Counted from the stretch's first letter, positions 1 to 9,321 are shown. The stretch is 64,000 nt of DNA from Acinetobacter beijerinckii CIP 110307 (GCF_000369005.1 NZ_KB849763.1:1-64000); one strand, 5' to 3'. Program-made: numbers and translations. Notes: a model not told the origin generated them from the sequence alone.

Positions 1-504
1 ACCATTCACTGCTTCTTTTGAGCCTGATGCAACACTACCATCCGCTACATTGGTAATTTTTTGGTTATTTAAATTTGCACCGCCATTAAGATTACTTACA
101 CCAGTAACACTTAATGTTCCACCAGTTGCAAGGTTAGCAGCAGTCACAGTACCTGCGAAAGTTGGTGCATCAACAACACTATATTTATAAGTATTTGTTG
201 TTGCATCATAAGTTACAGTTGTATTGGTACCATTTGCTAAAGTAATGGTTTCACCTAAACCGACTTTATCTGTAGCACCTGCATTTGCTCTAAAATTCAA
301 ACCTTTTTGAGCTTCAGTTAAAGCTGTATTAGCTGTACTTTGCGCTGTATTTGCAGAAGTCTGTGCATTGTTTGCATTGGTTAAAGCAGTATTTGCAGTG
401 TTTTGCGCTGTTGTTACGTTACTGTTAGTCGTGAACAATTGTCCACCATTCACTGCATCTTTTGAGCCTGATGCAACACTACCATCGGCAACATTAGTGA
501 TTAC
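1..504 (-). repeat. Tandem stalk repeat inside the adhesin, period 444 bp
   Basis: The 60 bp at 1-60 reappear with few changes at 445-504. Both encode the ITNVADGSVASGS motif followed by K(D/E)AVNG. The offset is 444 bp, or 148 codons, so reading frame is kept. Between them lies an Asn/Thr/Ala-rich segment with ANTA-type periodicity that looks like coiled-coil stalk. More copies probably lie left of the window. Repeats like these allow unequal recombination and length variation. Confidence 0.8.
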
Positions 505-2454
505 TTTACTACCAGCATTAATACCAGTACTTGTAACACTTGGTCCACCAGTGATTGTTAAGCCACTATTATCAAGTTTACTATTACCTGTCGTAACAGT
601 TGTAAATGTTGGATTATCAACAGTTTTAACCGTAATATTATTACCTGAACGAGTGATATTTATATTTTTACCATCTATAAATTGGACGGTATCACTTGTT
701 TTAACAGCAGATGCTGTATCGCCATTCGCTTGTAATTTAAATGTTTGATTAGTTACAGTTTTTAATTGCGCAACGTTTACAGCATCAGAATCGTTTGTTC
801 CAGCTGCTAAACCAGTTAACTGACGAGTAATATTATTTGAAGCATCGCCTAGAGCAATTGCTCCTTGAGTTGACTTCCAAACATTCGTTGTTTGAGTAGA
901 AGTAGTACCCGTTCCTGGATCAAAACCGGTAACACCCGCAGCAACATTTGCAACCGAATTTGAACCGATCGCGACACCACCACTAACAGTCGCTTTAGCT
1001 CCCGAACCAATCGCAGTTCCATTAGCAGCAGCACTTGTATTACTACCAATCGCTGTTGCATTAGCACCCGTAGTGTTTGCACCTGTTGTACTTGTGCTAC
1101 CTGAACCAATTGCAACAGAGTTTTCACCAGCCGATTTTGAGTTAATACCTACAGCAATTGTACCTTTATCTACAGCATTTGACACAGCACCAATCGCTAA
1201 TGCACCTTGTCCTGTAGCTGTTGATTTAACACCTAAGGCAACTGAAGCATCACCAGTAGCAGCAGAAGTCATACCTAATGCGGTAGAAAAAACACCACCA
1301 GATTTCGCTTGCACACCAATTGCAGTACTGCCTGCTCCGGTAGATTCAGTTGCAGTATATGTACCAGTAGTAATCGTAGCGCCAGTAATTTGGTTATAAA
1401 GCGTTCCGTGAGCTGTAGCAACTTTATCAATGTCATCACCACCAATTGCAACAGACGAATCACCTTGAGAAATTGTATTGTTACCAATTGCAGTTGATTG
1501 ATCACCTCGTGCTTCAGTTGCAGAACCGATTGCTACACCTTGAGTAGCTGTTGCAAGCACCTTCGCAGCATCACCTAACGCAATACTTCTAATAGCTCTG
1601 ACCTCACTACCTGCACCAATTGCAGTTGAGTCGTTCGAACCTGATGAAACTAATGATCCTTTACCTATGGAGATACTATTATTCGCAGCCGTATTGCTAC
1701 TTGTACCTAAAGCAATACTATCTTTTGAATTCGCAGCGATTTTAGCATCTACACCAAATGCAATCGATCGGTCCGCACCTGTAGCAGTTTGTGATCCTGC
1801 CATTAAAGCAGCACTATAAGCTGCTTTCGCATCCGGACCTTGCTGATTGTATGTTGTACCATTTATAGCTGTACCATCGCCACTCGAACCTAACGCCAAA
1901 GATCCTTGTCCGTCAGCGATTGGACTTTTATGGCTACCAGATAAACCACTACCTATTGCAACACCACCTTTACCATTCGATGTAGTGGGGTTTGCATTAA
2001 AGTTTGAACCAATAACAACTGATTGAATTGCTGTTGAACTGGCAATGACATCATTACCTATAACAGTGGACTGTTCACCTTGAGCAGCGATATTTGCACC
2101 TATTGCAATAGATTCAACAGCCGAAGCACAAGCAATACTATTTTCATTGGCTATAGCGATTGAAGCAGCTTCTGCTCCACTACCATTCGCTGTTCTAGTA
2201 CAGTTTGCACGAGTCGTTGCTCCACCCGCCTCATAGCCAGCAAATGCAAAATTTGTTGTAAATACGGCAAATACAGCTAATGATAATGCCTTGTAATTAA
2301 AAAACTTAGATACGGCAAAACTATCTTCATTATCTTGAGTTGCTAGATCACCAACAACCCCTTGACTGTTTTTAGTTTTGCTTTTTGCTAATTCTGAAAC
2401 CGCAACCCAAACACCCAAAGAGGCATTCCAAACAACCTTATATACTTTGTTCAT
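1..2454 (-). CDS. Trimeric autotransporter adhesin (YadA/Ata-like), C-terminus beyond window
   Basis: This is the first 818 codons of a surface adhesin read from the ATG at 2454, open without a stop to the left edge. Residues 1-28 form an extended signal peptide region (MNKVYKVVWN start). A hydrophobic segment ends in FAFA near residue 72, the likely signal peptidase site. Residues about 73-550 are a YadA-type head made of many short 'AIG' repeats (for example SIAIG, VAIGS, STAIG, IALG). A neck-like motif with VNVAQL lies near residue 557. After that come stalk repeats rich in Asn, Thr and Ala, with the motif ITNVADGSVASGS occurring twice. By family knowledge such proteins trimerise, pass through a C-terminal YadA barrel (not in the window) and bind host or abiotic surfaces. 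A GGGAAAA ribosome site precedes the ATG. The ligand cannot be inferred. Confidence 0.93.
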   Translation of the reverse strand, partial: MNKVYKVVWNASLGVWVAVSELAKSKTKNSQGVVGDLATQDNEDSFAVSKFFNYKALSLAVFAVFTTNFAFAGYEAGGATTRANCTRTANGSGAEAASIAIANENSIACASAVESIAIGANIAAQGEQSTVIGNDVIASSTAIQSVVIGSNFNANPTTSNGKGGVAIGSGLSGSHKSPIADGQGSLALGSSGDGTAINGTTYNQQGPDAKAAYSAALMAGSQTATGADRSIAFGVDAKIAANSKDSIALGTSSNTAANNSISIGKGSLVSSGSNDSTAIGAGSEVRAIRSIALGDAAKVLATATQGVAIGSATEARGDQSTAIGNNTISQGDSSVAIGGDDIDKVATAHGTLYNQITGATITTGTYTATESTGAGSTAIGVQAKSGGVFSTALGMTSAATGDASVALGVKSTATGQGALAIGAVSNAVDKGTIAVGINSKSAGENSVAIGSGSTSTTGANTTGANATAIGSNTSAAANGTAIGSGAKATVSGGVAIGSNSVANVAAGVTGFDPGTGTTSTQTTNVWKSTQGAIALGDASNNITRQLTGLAAGTNDSDAVNVAQLKTVTNQTFKLQANGDTASAVKTSDTVQFIDGKNINITRSGNNITVKTVDNPTFTTVTTGNSKLDNSGLTITGGPSVTSTGINAGSKVITNVADGSVASGSKDAVNGGQLFTTNSNVTTAQNTANTALTNANNAQTSANTAQSTANTALTEAQKGLNFRANAGATDKVGLGETITLANGTNTTVTYDATTNTYKYSVVDAPTFAGTVTAANLATGGTLSVTGVSNLNGGANLNNQKITNVADGSVASGSKEAVNG

Positions 2455-3089
2455 AATTTTTCCCAGACTCACATTAAACGTTAAAACATGTTTCCCTATG
2501 TATACATGTCTGTCTATTAAGTAAAAAAATGTAATTTATTGTTCGATAAAATAACGTTTTTTAAATGCCAAGTAAATCACAATATTATTTTTATACCGTG
2601 TTTAAAAACACACACTACACTTTCATATAATGTTTATTATTTTTTAATAAAACTTAATCAAAAACAGTTATTAATATTTATCTAAGAGCAAAAACAAATA
2701 ACACTTATCAACTAAATTGTAGACTGTGATTTAAAAAAAGACGCCATACATGACAATAATTGACATTTTTGTACTTTTATTATCTAAAAATATTTGTATC
2801 AAAAATTATTTTTATCAAAAAAAGTATTGATTTAATTAGGATAAAGCAGCTTTTGTTAAATTTTTCTTACAAATATATTTAACTTTAAATAATAATTTTT
2901 TGACTATGACGCCAAAAATTCATTTTTTATATAAAAATTAGATTGATCTATCTGTGAATTTCCGTTGCAGTTGGGCAAACTTTGATTCCAAATAATCTTT
3001 GTAAACTCAAAAATAGATATGGATAAGCAAGGAGAAGTCAGCTTGTAAATCAAGTATTATTCTTAACAAGCTTTAAATTTTGAAACATC
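2455..3089. other. AT-rich intergenic region between the adhesin and the cyclo-ligase gene
   Basis: These 635 bp separate two divergent genes and must hold both promoters, but I could not fix either one. Near the adhesin start there are small perfect dyads: AAACATGTTT at 2484-2493 and ATGTATACAT at 2498-2507, both in the likely 5' leader or promoter-proximal DNA. They could be regulator sites. No open reading frame or RNA gene is supported. I looked for 6S RNA, which often precedes this cyclo-ligase gene in other gamma-proteobacteria, and did not recognise it. Confidence 0.5.
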
Positions 3090-3671
3090 ATGAACAGTCA
3101 TTTAAAAACGCTTAGAAAACATATTCGATTAAAAAGAAAATGCTTAAACCGTTTTGAGCATGCAAACATCGAACAAGCCATACTAAATCAACTCAGATAT
3201 TTCATTCATTTTAAATCTGCCCAAAAAATTGGCTTGTATTTACATGCATTTGGTGAGGTTCATACTAAAAAAATCATTGAATTGTGTTTTAGACATAAAA
3301 AACAAGTTTATCTGCCTATGATTTGTAATATGAATCAAACACTTGTATGGGTCGAAATTAGCTCTCATCAATATTTCAGTAAGCGTTTTTCACATCATCC
3401 ATTAGGGATGAAAGAACCAATGGCAAGTCGTGGTTATCATGTATCAAAACTAGATTTACTGATTATGCCTTTAGTCGCATGCGATCATGCAGGGACAAGA
3501 ATTGGCATGGGAGGCGGTTACTATGATCGTACTTTAGCAACAGCACCTCATCGACCATTTCGTCTAGGCATTGCACACTCATTTCAATATATTGATCAGC
3601 CCATAATTAGACAAAAATGGGATCAGCCACTAGATAGTTTGTTAACGTCAGAAAAACGTTATGATTTCTAA
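3090..3671 (+). CDS. ygfA: 5-formyltetrahydrofolate cyclo-ligase
   Basis: A 193-residue cytoplasmic enzyme of the MTHFS family, which converts 5-formyl-THF to 5,10-methenyl-THF with ATP and so recycles an inhibitory folate. The C-terminal ATP/Mg-binding signature GMGGGYYDRTL is intact at about residues 149-159. The N-terminal part carries the basic RKHIRLKRKCL segment typical of the substrate and phosphate site. Length matches the family (about 180-200 residues). The gene stands alone, divergent from the adhesin and 151 bp upstream of lon. The function assignment is firm; the start is the first ATG in a plain context without a strong ribosome site. Confidence 0.92.
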   Translation: MNSHLKTLRKHIRLKRKCLNRFEHANIEQAILNQLRYFIHFKSAQKIGLYLHAFGEVHTKKIIELCFRHKKQVYLPMICNMNQTLVWVEISSHQYFSKRFSHHPLGMKEPMASRGYHVSKLDLLIMPLVACDHAGTRIGMGGGYYDRTLATAPHRPFRLGIAHSFQYIDQPIIRQKWDQPLDSLLTSEKRYDF

Positions 3672-3822
3672 GATAATTTGCATAAATTTTAAGAGTTTTT
3701 ATAAAAATTCCGAGCAATTTAGTCTTTTTTTAATAATTTCTTAGCAAAAACCCTTGTAATTTTTTAAATGCACATCACTATAAAAAACATGGCAACACCG
3801 TTGTCACTCATTAGGAGTGCTC

Positions 3823-6252
3823 ATGTCTGAATATATTTTAAATAACGAAACTAACTTAGAGCCACAGGTTCCAAGTATATTACCACTATTAGCATTACGT
3901 GATGTTGTGGTTTATCCGCACATGCAAATTGCGCTATTTGTGGGTCGTGAAAAATCGATCAATGCAGTGGATGTAGCTCGTAACGGTGACAATCTAGTAT
4001 TTGTAGTTGCGCAAAAAGATTCGCTTACAGAAGAAATTGATCACGATAATCTCTATCAATATGGAACTGTGGCTAAAATCGTACAAGTGGTGAATCATGA
4101 GAATGATGAAAACTGCATCAAAGTACTGATTGAAGGTCTACATCGTTCTAAATTAGAGCGCATTATTGATGGTGAAGAATACTTAACTGCTGAGCACAGC
4201 CTCAGTCCAATTACATTACCATTGGATCAAGAAGCTCAAGAAACTCGTTTAAATGAATTACGCACTTTATTCGCTCAATATGCAGAGGCGAAACTACGTA
4301 ATGCACGTGAACTTGTTGCAGCAGCCAATAAAATCGAAGACTTATTACAACTTATGTTCTTCGTAGCAACTCGTGTACCTTTAAACATTGAAGTGAAACA
4401 AAAGTTTTTAGAACACGATGAGTTTGAAGCTCATTTGCAAGAGCTCATGAGCTATTTGATGAATCAATCTGCTGAACAGCAAATTGAACAAACCTTGCAC
4501 GACAGTGTAAAACGTCAAATGGAAAAGAACCAACGTGAATACTTTCTAAATGAAAAAATGAAAGTCATTCAACGTGAGCTTTCCGATATGAATGGCGGCG
4601 CTGAAGATGATGTTGCTGAAATTGAGAAACGTCTTGCTGAAGCAGATTTACCTGAGCATGTACGCAAAAAAGCAGAAGCTGAGTTTCGTAAACTGAAAGC
4701 AATGCAACCAGCTTCAAGCGAAGCGGCTGTGGTTCGTAACTATCTAGAAGTGATTTTAGATACGCCTTGGAATAAGGCGAGCAAAGTTAGCATTAACCTT
4801 GCGAAAGCACAGGAAATTTTAGATACAGATCATTACGGCTTAGATGACGTGAAAGATCGTATCGTTGAATATCTTGCAGTTCAATCACGTGTGAAAAAAC
4901 TCAAAGGTCCAATTTTGTGTTTAGTGGGTCCTCCGGGTGTTGGTAAAACTTCACTTGGTGAATCTGTAGCAAAAGCAACAGGTCGTGAGTTTGTTCGTAT
5001 GGCACTTGGTGGTGTACGTGATGAAGCTGAAATCCGTGGTCACCGTCGTACTTATATCGGTGCGATGCCAGGTAAAATTGTACAGTCTTTAACGAAAGTT
5101 GGTGTGAAGAACCCATTGTTCTTACTCGACGAAATCGACAAGATGGCACAAGACTACCGTGGTGATCCAGCTTCTGCCCTACTTGAAGTGCTTGATCCAT
5201 CACAGAACAATAAGTTCAACGATCATTATTTAGATCTTGATCTTGATCTTTCTGAAGTGATGTTCATCTGTACTGCAAACAGTATGAATATTCCTGAAGC
5301 GTTGTTAGATCGTATGGAAGTGATTCGTCTTCCGGGTTATACCGAAGATGAAAAAGTGAATATTGCTGAACGCTACCTTGTTCCGAAAGCAATCAAGAAC
5401 AATGGTTTACGTGCAAAAGAGTTAAGCGTCCACGAAGAAGCGATCCGTGACATCGTGCAACGTTATACACGTGAAGCAGGTGTACGTAGCTTAGAACGTG
5501 AAGTGTCTAAAATTGCTCGTAAAGTCGTGAAAGAAGCTGTAAGTAAGAAGTCTAAAAACTTACAAATTGATGTTACCTCTGCGAATCTTCCAGAATACTT
5601 AGGTCCACATAAGTTTGACTTTGGTATTGCAGAAGATGAAGCACAAGTGGGTCGTGTAAATGGCTTGGCGTGGACATCAGTGGGTGGTGAGTTATTAACA
5701 ATTGAAGTCGCTGCTGTAAAAGGTAAAGGTAAATTCATTACGACGGGTTCGCTCGGTGATGTCATGAAAGAGTCGATTACTGCTGCAATGACTGTTGTAA
5801 GAACTCGCGCGGATGACCTTGGAATCGAAGCTACTCGTTTTGAAGAAACCGATATCCATGTTCATTTACCTGAAGGTGCAACACCAAAAGATGGACCATC
5901 TGCTGGTTTGGCACTAACAACGGCGCTTGTCTCAGCATTTACAGGCATTCCAATTCGTCCAGATATTGCGATGACTGGTGAAACAAGTTTAGGTGGTCGT
6001 GCGATGCGTATCGGTGGCTTGAAAGAGAAACTTCTTGCAGCTCACCGCGGTGGAGTAAAACTGGTATTTATTCCACAAGACAACGTACGTGACTTAGCTG
6101 AAATTCCAGAAAATGTGAAAGAAGGTTTAGAAATCAAAGCTGTGAAGAGTATTGATGAAATCCTACCTTTAGCATTAACGGATACCCCTAAGCCATTACC
6201 TAAGACTCCAATTGTAAAACAAGTAGAAGAGCCAAAGGCTGCACGCCATTAA
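3823..6252 (+). CDS. lon: ATP-dependent Lon protease (LonA)
   Basis: An 809-residue cytosolic AAA+ serine protease that degrades misfolded and regulatory proteins. Order of parts: N-terminal substrate-binding LON domain (about 20-215), a helical linker, the AAA+ module with Walker A GPPGVGKT at 369-376 and a Walker B LFLLDEIDK, then the protease domain with catalytic Ser693 in DGPSAG and Lys736 in GLKEK. Length and spacing fit E. coli Lon (784). A GTG six bases upstream in frame is possible, but AGGAG sits five bases before the ATG at 3823, so I chose the ATG. The gene ends in a UUCG-loop terminator. Confidence 0.97.
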   Translation: MSEYILNNETNLEPQVPSILPLLALRDVVVYPHMQIALFVGREKSINAVDVARNGDNLVFVVAQKDSLTEEIDHDNLYQYGTVAKIVQVVNHENDENCIKVLIEGLHRSKLERIIDGEEYLTAEHSLSPITLPLDQEAQETRLNELRTLFAQYAEAKLRNARELVAAANKIEDLLQLMFFVATRVPLNIEVKQKFLEHDEFEAHLQELMSYLMNQSAEQQIEQTLHDSVKRQMEKNQREYFLNEKMKVIQRELSDMNGGAEDDVAEIEKRLAEADLPEHVRKKAEAEFRKLKAMQPASSEAAVVRNYLEVILDTPWNKASKVSINLAKAQEILDTDHYGLDDVKDRIVEYLAVQSRVKKLKGPILCLVGPPGVGKTSLGESVAKATGREFVRMALGGVRDEAEIRGHRRTYIGAMPGKIVQSLTKVGVKNPLFLLDEIDKMAQDYRGDPASALLEVLDPSQNNKFNDHYLDLDLDLSEVMFICTANSMNIPEALLDRMEVIRLPGYTEDEKVNIAERYLVPKAIKNNGLRAKELSVHEEAIRDIVQRYTREAGVRSLEREVSKIARKVVKEAVSKKSKNLQIDVTSANLPEYLGPHKFDFGIAEDEAQVGRVNGLAWTSVGGELLTIEVAAVKGKGKFITTGSLGDVMKESITAAMTVVRTRADDLGIEATRFEETDIHVHLPEGATPKDGPSAGLALTTALVSAFTGIPIRPDIAMTGETSLGGRAMRIGGLKEKLLAAHRGGVKLVFIPQDNVRDLAEIPENVKEGLEIKAVKSIDEILPLALTDTPKPLPKTPIVKQVEEPKAARH

Positions 6253-6272
6253 GTCTTCTACTCAATAAAATT

Positions 6273-6298
6273 AAGAGAGCTTCGGCTCTCTTTTTTTG
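6273..6298 (+). terminator. Rho-independent terminator of lon
   Basis: An 8-bp perfect stem AAGAGAGC / GCTCTCTT closes a TTCG tetraloop and is followed by a T tract. It begins 21 bases after the lon stop codon. Confidence 0.93.
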
Positions 6299-6360
6299 TT
6301 ACACAATTTGATTGAAAAACAACCAATATATTGCATAATGAAATAGAGTCGATAAAAATA

Positions 6361-6460
6361 AAGATTAATTTGACTTGTGAACTCATTTTTCTAGAGCCAT
6401 CTGAACTCCAGACAGATGACTCTTTGATCGCAGCTCATCTTCTTTTGAGCTGCGTTTTTT
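6361..6460 (+). ncRNA. Candidate small RNA (two hairpins, second is an intrinsic terminator)
   Basis: Between the lon terminator and rlmH lie two strong hairpins and no open reading frame. Hairpin 1 pairs 6393-6403 with 6413-6423 (11 positions, one C-A mismatch, 9-nt loop). A 5-nt linker follows. Hairpin 2 pairs 6429-6437 with 6446-6454 perfectly (9 bp) and runs into six Ts at 6455-6460, a complete intrinsic terminator. Because lon already has its own terminator at 6273-6298, this second terminator needs its own transcript. The 5' end is a guess; I did not find a convincing promoter. Alternatives are an rlmH leader with attenuation, or a back-up terminator for lon. Confidence 0.42.
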
Positions 6461-6574
6461 ATTCTTAGTCTGAATACGCTCTTTGTATTTTTTATGACAA
6501 CTTAAAGCGTGAACTAAGCGCACGACCTATCGCTAGGGTTTATAATCTGAATAATTTTTTACCCTATCTATTTT

Positions 6575-7054
6575 ATGAAAATTCGTATTCTGACCATTGG
6601 TCAAAAAATGCCAGCATGGGTCTTAACTGGATTTGAGGACTATTTCAAACGTATTCAGCCGTTTGTACAAACTCAAGTTATTGAATTGCCCATGGCGAAA
6701 CGTGGCAAAAATGATTCTGAAGCTGATATTTTGAAATACTGTCAAATTGAAGGCGACAGTATTTTAAATACGCTCAAATCCAATGAAATTTTAATCGCAT
6801 TGGAAGTGGGCGGTCGAGAACTGAGTACAGAGAAATTAGCGGATACCATGAAGCAGTGGATGCTTGAAGGTCATGATATTGCGCTCGCGATTGGTGGTCC
6901 GGATGGGCATTCAGATGCCGTACGTAAAGCAGCGGCATGGCATTGGTCACTTTCAAAATTAACCATGCCGCATCCAATGGTTCGTATTCTACTCATTGAA
7001 CAGTTATATCGAGCGATGAGTATTAATCATAATCATCCATATCATCGCGCTTAG
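6575..7054 (+). CDS. rlmH: 23S rRNA (pseudouridine-1915-N3)-methyltransferase RlmH
   Basis: A 159-residue SPOUT-family enzyme that methylates pseudouridine 1915 in helix 69 of 23S rRNA on the assembled ribosome, using S-adenosylmethionine. The SAM-binding knot motif IGGPDGH lies at about 106-112, and the invariant C-terminal YHR, needed for ribosome binding, at 156-158. Length is almost identical to E. coli RlmH (155). It follows the candidate small RNA at 6361-6460 by 114 bp. In many bacteria rlmH sits with rsfS; here it stands next to lon. Confidence 0.95.
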   Translation: MKIRILTIGQKMPAWVLTGFEDYFKRIQPFVQTQVIELPMAKRGKNDSEADILKYCQIEGDSILNTLKSNEILIALEVGGRELSTEKLADTMKQWMLEGHDIALAIGGPDGHSDAVRKAAAWHWSLSKLTMPHPMVRILLIEQLYRAMSINHNHPYHRA

Positions 7055-7163
7055 ATCATTATGATTTGTTCTGATTATAGAACAATCTGTTGAGATTTAA
7101 GGGCTGTCAATATTGACATGAATTTGTCACGATAAAGCTGTATTTCAAATCAGGTGTTGAATT

Positions 7164-7937
7164 ATGAACGTGCAAACTTTACCAGGATTATTTATTTCTC
7201 ATGGTTCACCGATGCTTGCACTTGATCCTGAGCAAGTTGGACCAGCATTATATCGTTTGAGTACCAATCTCCCTAAACCTCAAGCGATTATTGTGATGTC
7301 TGCCCATTGGGAAAGCCAAGCATTAGAGGTGAGTACATCAACTCGACCAAGAACTTGGCATGATTTTCGTGGCTTTCCACCTGAACTTTACGAAATTCAT
7401 TACCCAGCCGCTGGTGAACCTCAACTTGCAGAAAAAATACTCAGTTTATTTGAAAATGCTGGTCTTTCAGCACATGCAAATAGTACTCGCCCACGTGATC
7501 ATGGCGTGTGGATGCCTTTGCTGCACATGTATCCTGAAGCAGATATTCCTGTAATCGAAATTTCATTGCCCATGAACATGAATGCTGATGATATTTATAA
7601 AATTGGAAAGGTTCTCTCCCCTTTACGTGAGCAACAAATTTTGTTGATTGGATCTGGTAGTATTACCCATAATCTTGCTGAGCTTTCATGGCAAGCTGAT
7701 GCAGATGTACCAAATTGGGCAAGTACGTTTAGAAATACAGTTGTTAGTAAGCTTAGCCATCAAGACTATGATGGCGTGTTAGATTGGCCATCACTTCCTT
7801 TTATTCAACACAATCATCCGACTATTGAACATTTGGCCCCACTTTTTTTTGCAATGGGTACGGGTCACCGATTTAATATTGTTCATAGTAGTTTCTCAAT
7901 GGGCTCACTTGGCATGGATATTTATCGTTTTGATTAA
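7164..7937 (+). CDS. LigB-family extradiol dioxygenase (YgiD/DODA-like)
   Basis: A 257-residue protein of the class III extradiol dioxygenase fold. In E. coli the homologue YgiD is a 4,5-DOPA extradiol dioxygenase that opens the catechol ring. Metal-binding histidines expected for the family are visible: His13 in SHGSP, His48 in SAHWE, and the C-terminal HNHPTIEHL segment. The length fits (YgiD is about 260-270). No other aromatic pathway gene lies nearby, so the natural substrate is unknown. The gene is monocistronic, 109 bp after rlmH. Confidence is high for family and moderate for activity. Confidence 0.88.
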   Translation: MNVQTLPGLFISHGSPMLALDPEQVGPALYRLSTNLPKPQAIIVMSAHWESQALEVSTSTRPRTWHDFRGFPPELYEIHYPAAGEPQLAEKILSLFENAGLSAHANSTRPRDHGVWMPLLHMYPEADIPVIEISLPMNMNADDIYKIGKVLSPLREQQILLIGSGSITHNLAELSWQADADVPNWASTFRNTVVSKLSHQDYDGVLDWPSLPFIQHNHPTIEHLAPLFFAMGTGHRFNIVHSSFSMGSLGMDIYRFD

Positions 7938-7962
7938 TTCTCATGCTTAAAGAGAATAAATG

Positions 7963-7995
7963 ATAGGCTTATTTATCTTCTTTAAATAAGTCTAT
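7963..7995 (+). terminator. Hairpin after the dioxygenase gene, possible terminator
   Basis: A 13-bp stem (ATAGGCTTATTTA with its complement, one G-U pair) lies 26 bases after the stop codon. The T tract after it is poor, so termination is likely but not certain. Confidence 0.45.
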
Positions 7996-8125
7996 TAAAT
8001 TGTTATACTTTTTAAATTTTACAATTAGATACATTTAACACACTTAACCACTAAACGGATTACATTTTCTTTTTTTAAGAATACTTTAAGCTTATTACTG
8101 TTATTTATTTACTGTTGTTTTAAAT

Positions 8126-9235
8126 ATGAAAATTAAATATTTAGTTCTTGCCTTACTTCCCCTTTCTTTAATGGCGTGTCAAAGCGTACAAAATGTAACT
8201 GACGGTGTAATTTCTCAAATAAATACAACATCGAGTGCAAAAACTTTAGCTGAATATAACTGGACTTATCAAGGTTCCAAAGCTTCAAAACCCTTAGTTT
8301 TATCTTTTAATGATAATCAAAGACTTGCTATTCAAACAGGTTGTAATGGTCAAGGTGGTACTTGGAAAGTCGAAGGCAATAACATTGTAACTTCGGCACT
8401 TATGTCAACAAAAATGGCTTGTGCAGATGATTTAATGCAACAAGAACGTTTATCTGCTGATATTTTCAGTGATAAAAAAGTTCCATTTCAAATCAGTACG
8501 ACGAATGGTCAAGCAATCTTGACTGTAACTGATAGCAAAGGGCAAAAACACGTATTTACAGGTGCAAAAGTGACGAATAGCAACGTGTTAACCAACTACA
8601 CTTGGTCATATCAACCTGCTGATACCAAACGTCCAATCGTATTAAGCTTCTTAGCCAACGATCGCTTATCTGTAGATACAGGTTGTAATCGCTTAAATAC
8701 ATCATGGAAAATTGAAAATGGTTTGATCGCGACAGGTGATGGTGCATCAACAATGATGGCATGTGATCCAGCACTTATGAAACAAGAGCAATTCGCAGGA
8801 ACTCTTTTACAAAAACGTCAAATTCCATTTGAAGTGAACGCAACGAACTTAGATCAACCAACTTTAACCATCAATGATGCGAATGGTCAAAAATACACAT
8901 TTGTCGGAAAAATGACAGCTGAAGCGAAGTATCAGTCTGAAGGTAAAACAGTTTTCCTAGAAATTGCGCCTGAAACTAAATCTTGTGTTGGTGTTGCACC
9001 ACAAACTTGTATGCAAGTTCGTGAGATTAAGTATGATGACAAAGGCATCAAAACTTATGCAGATAAAGACTGGTCACTTTACTATGGTCAAATCGAAGGC
9101 TTTGAACACAATCCAAATCAACGTGTGATTGTACGAGTTAAGCGCTTTGAAATTAAAAATCCTGCTGCTGACCAATCGAGTCTCGCTGATGTGTTAGATA
9201 TGGTTGTTGAACAAGAAATTGTTAAAAAACCTTAA
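8126..9235 (+). CDS. Lipoprotein with two META (HslJ-like) domains and a DUF4377 tail
   Basis: A 369-residue envelope lipoprotein. The signal peptide ends in the lipobox LMAC, with the lipidated cysteine at residue 18. Two META/HslJ-type domains follow in tandem (about 40-145 and 150-255). Each has a TGCN motif and a later 'MAC' cysteine, which suggests one disulfide per domain. The C-terminal 100 residues (FLEIAPETKSCVG onward) match the DUF4377 pattern, in which a cysteine pair brackets a VAPQTCMQVRE motif. By family, META proteins are linked to stress or antibiotic tolerance, but the molecular job is unknown. It is a single gene with its own terminator. Confidence 0.85.
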   Translation: MKIKYLVLALLPLSLMACQSVQNVTDGVISQINTTSSAKTLAEYNWTYQGSKASKPLVLSFNDNQRLAIQTGCNGQGGTWKVEGNNIVTSALMSTKMACADDLMQQERLSADIFSDKKVPFQISTTNGQAILTVTDSKGQKHVFTGAKVTNSNVLTNYTWSYQPADTKRPIVLSFLANDRLSVDTGCNRLNTSWKIENGLIATGDGASTMMACDPALMKQEQFAGTLLQKRQIPFEVNATNLDQPTLTINDANGQKYTFVGKMTAEAKYQSEGKTVFLEIAPETKSCVGVAPQTCMQVREIKYDDKGIKTYADKDWSLYYGQIEGFEHNPNQRVIVRVKRFEIKNPAADQSSLADVLDMVVEQEIVKKP

Positions 9236-9247
9236 TTAATTGCTTTC

Positions 9248-9279
9248 AAAAAATCCGATGCAATTGCATCGGATTTTTT
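9248..9279. terminator. Bidirectional terminator between the META lipoprotein and gdhA
   Basis: A perfect 32-bp palindrome: six As, TCCGATGCAA, its complement, six Ts. It lies between two convergent genes and has a T tract on each strand. Confidence 0.93.
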
Positions 9280-9321
9280 ATGCAAAGCCCCTCTTTATTA
9301 AAGCGGGATTTTGGGAGATTT

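Noticed and set aside
849..1505. Frames on both strands within the adhesin, rich in Leu, Gln and Val
   Set aside because: They are shadows of the repetitive adhesin frame, which is open from 2454 to 1 on the minus strand.
2930..3089. Possible 6S RNA before the cyclo-ligase gene
   Set aside because: The synteny suggests it, but I see no long closing stem or bulged central loop in this stretch.
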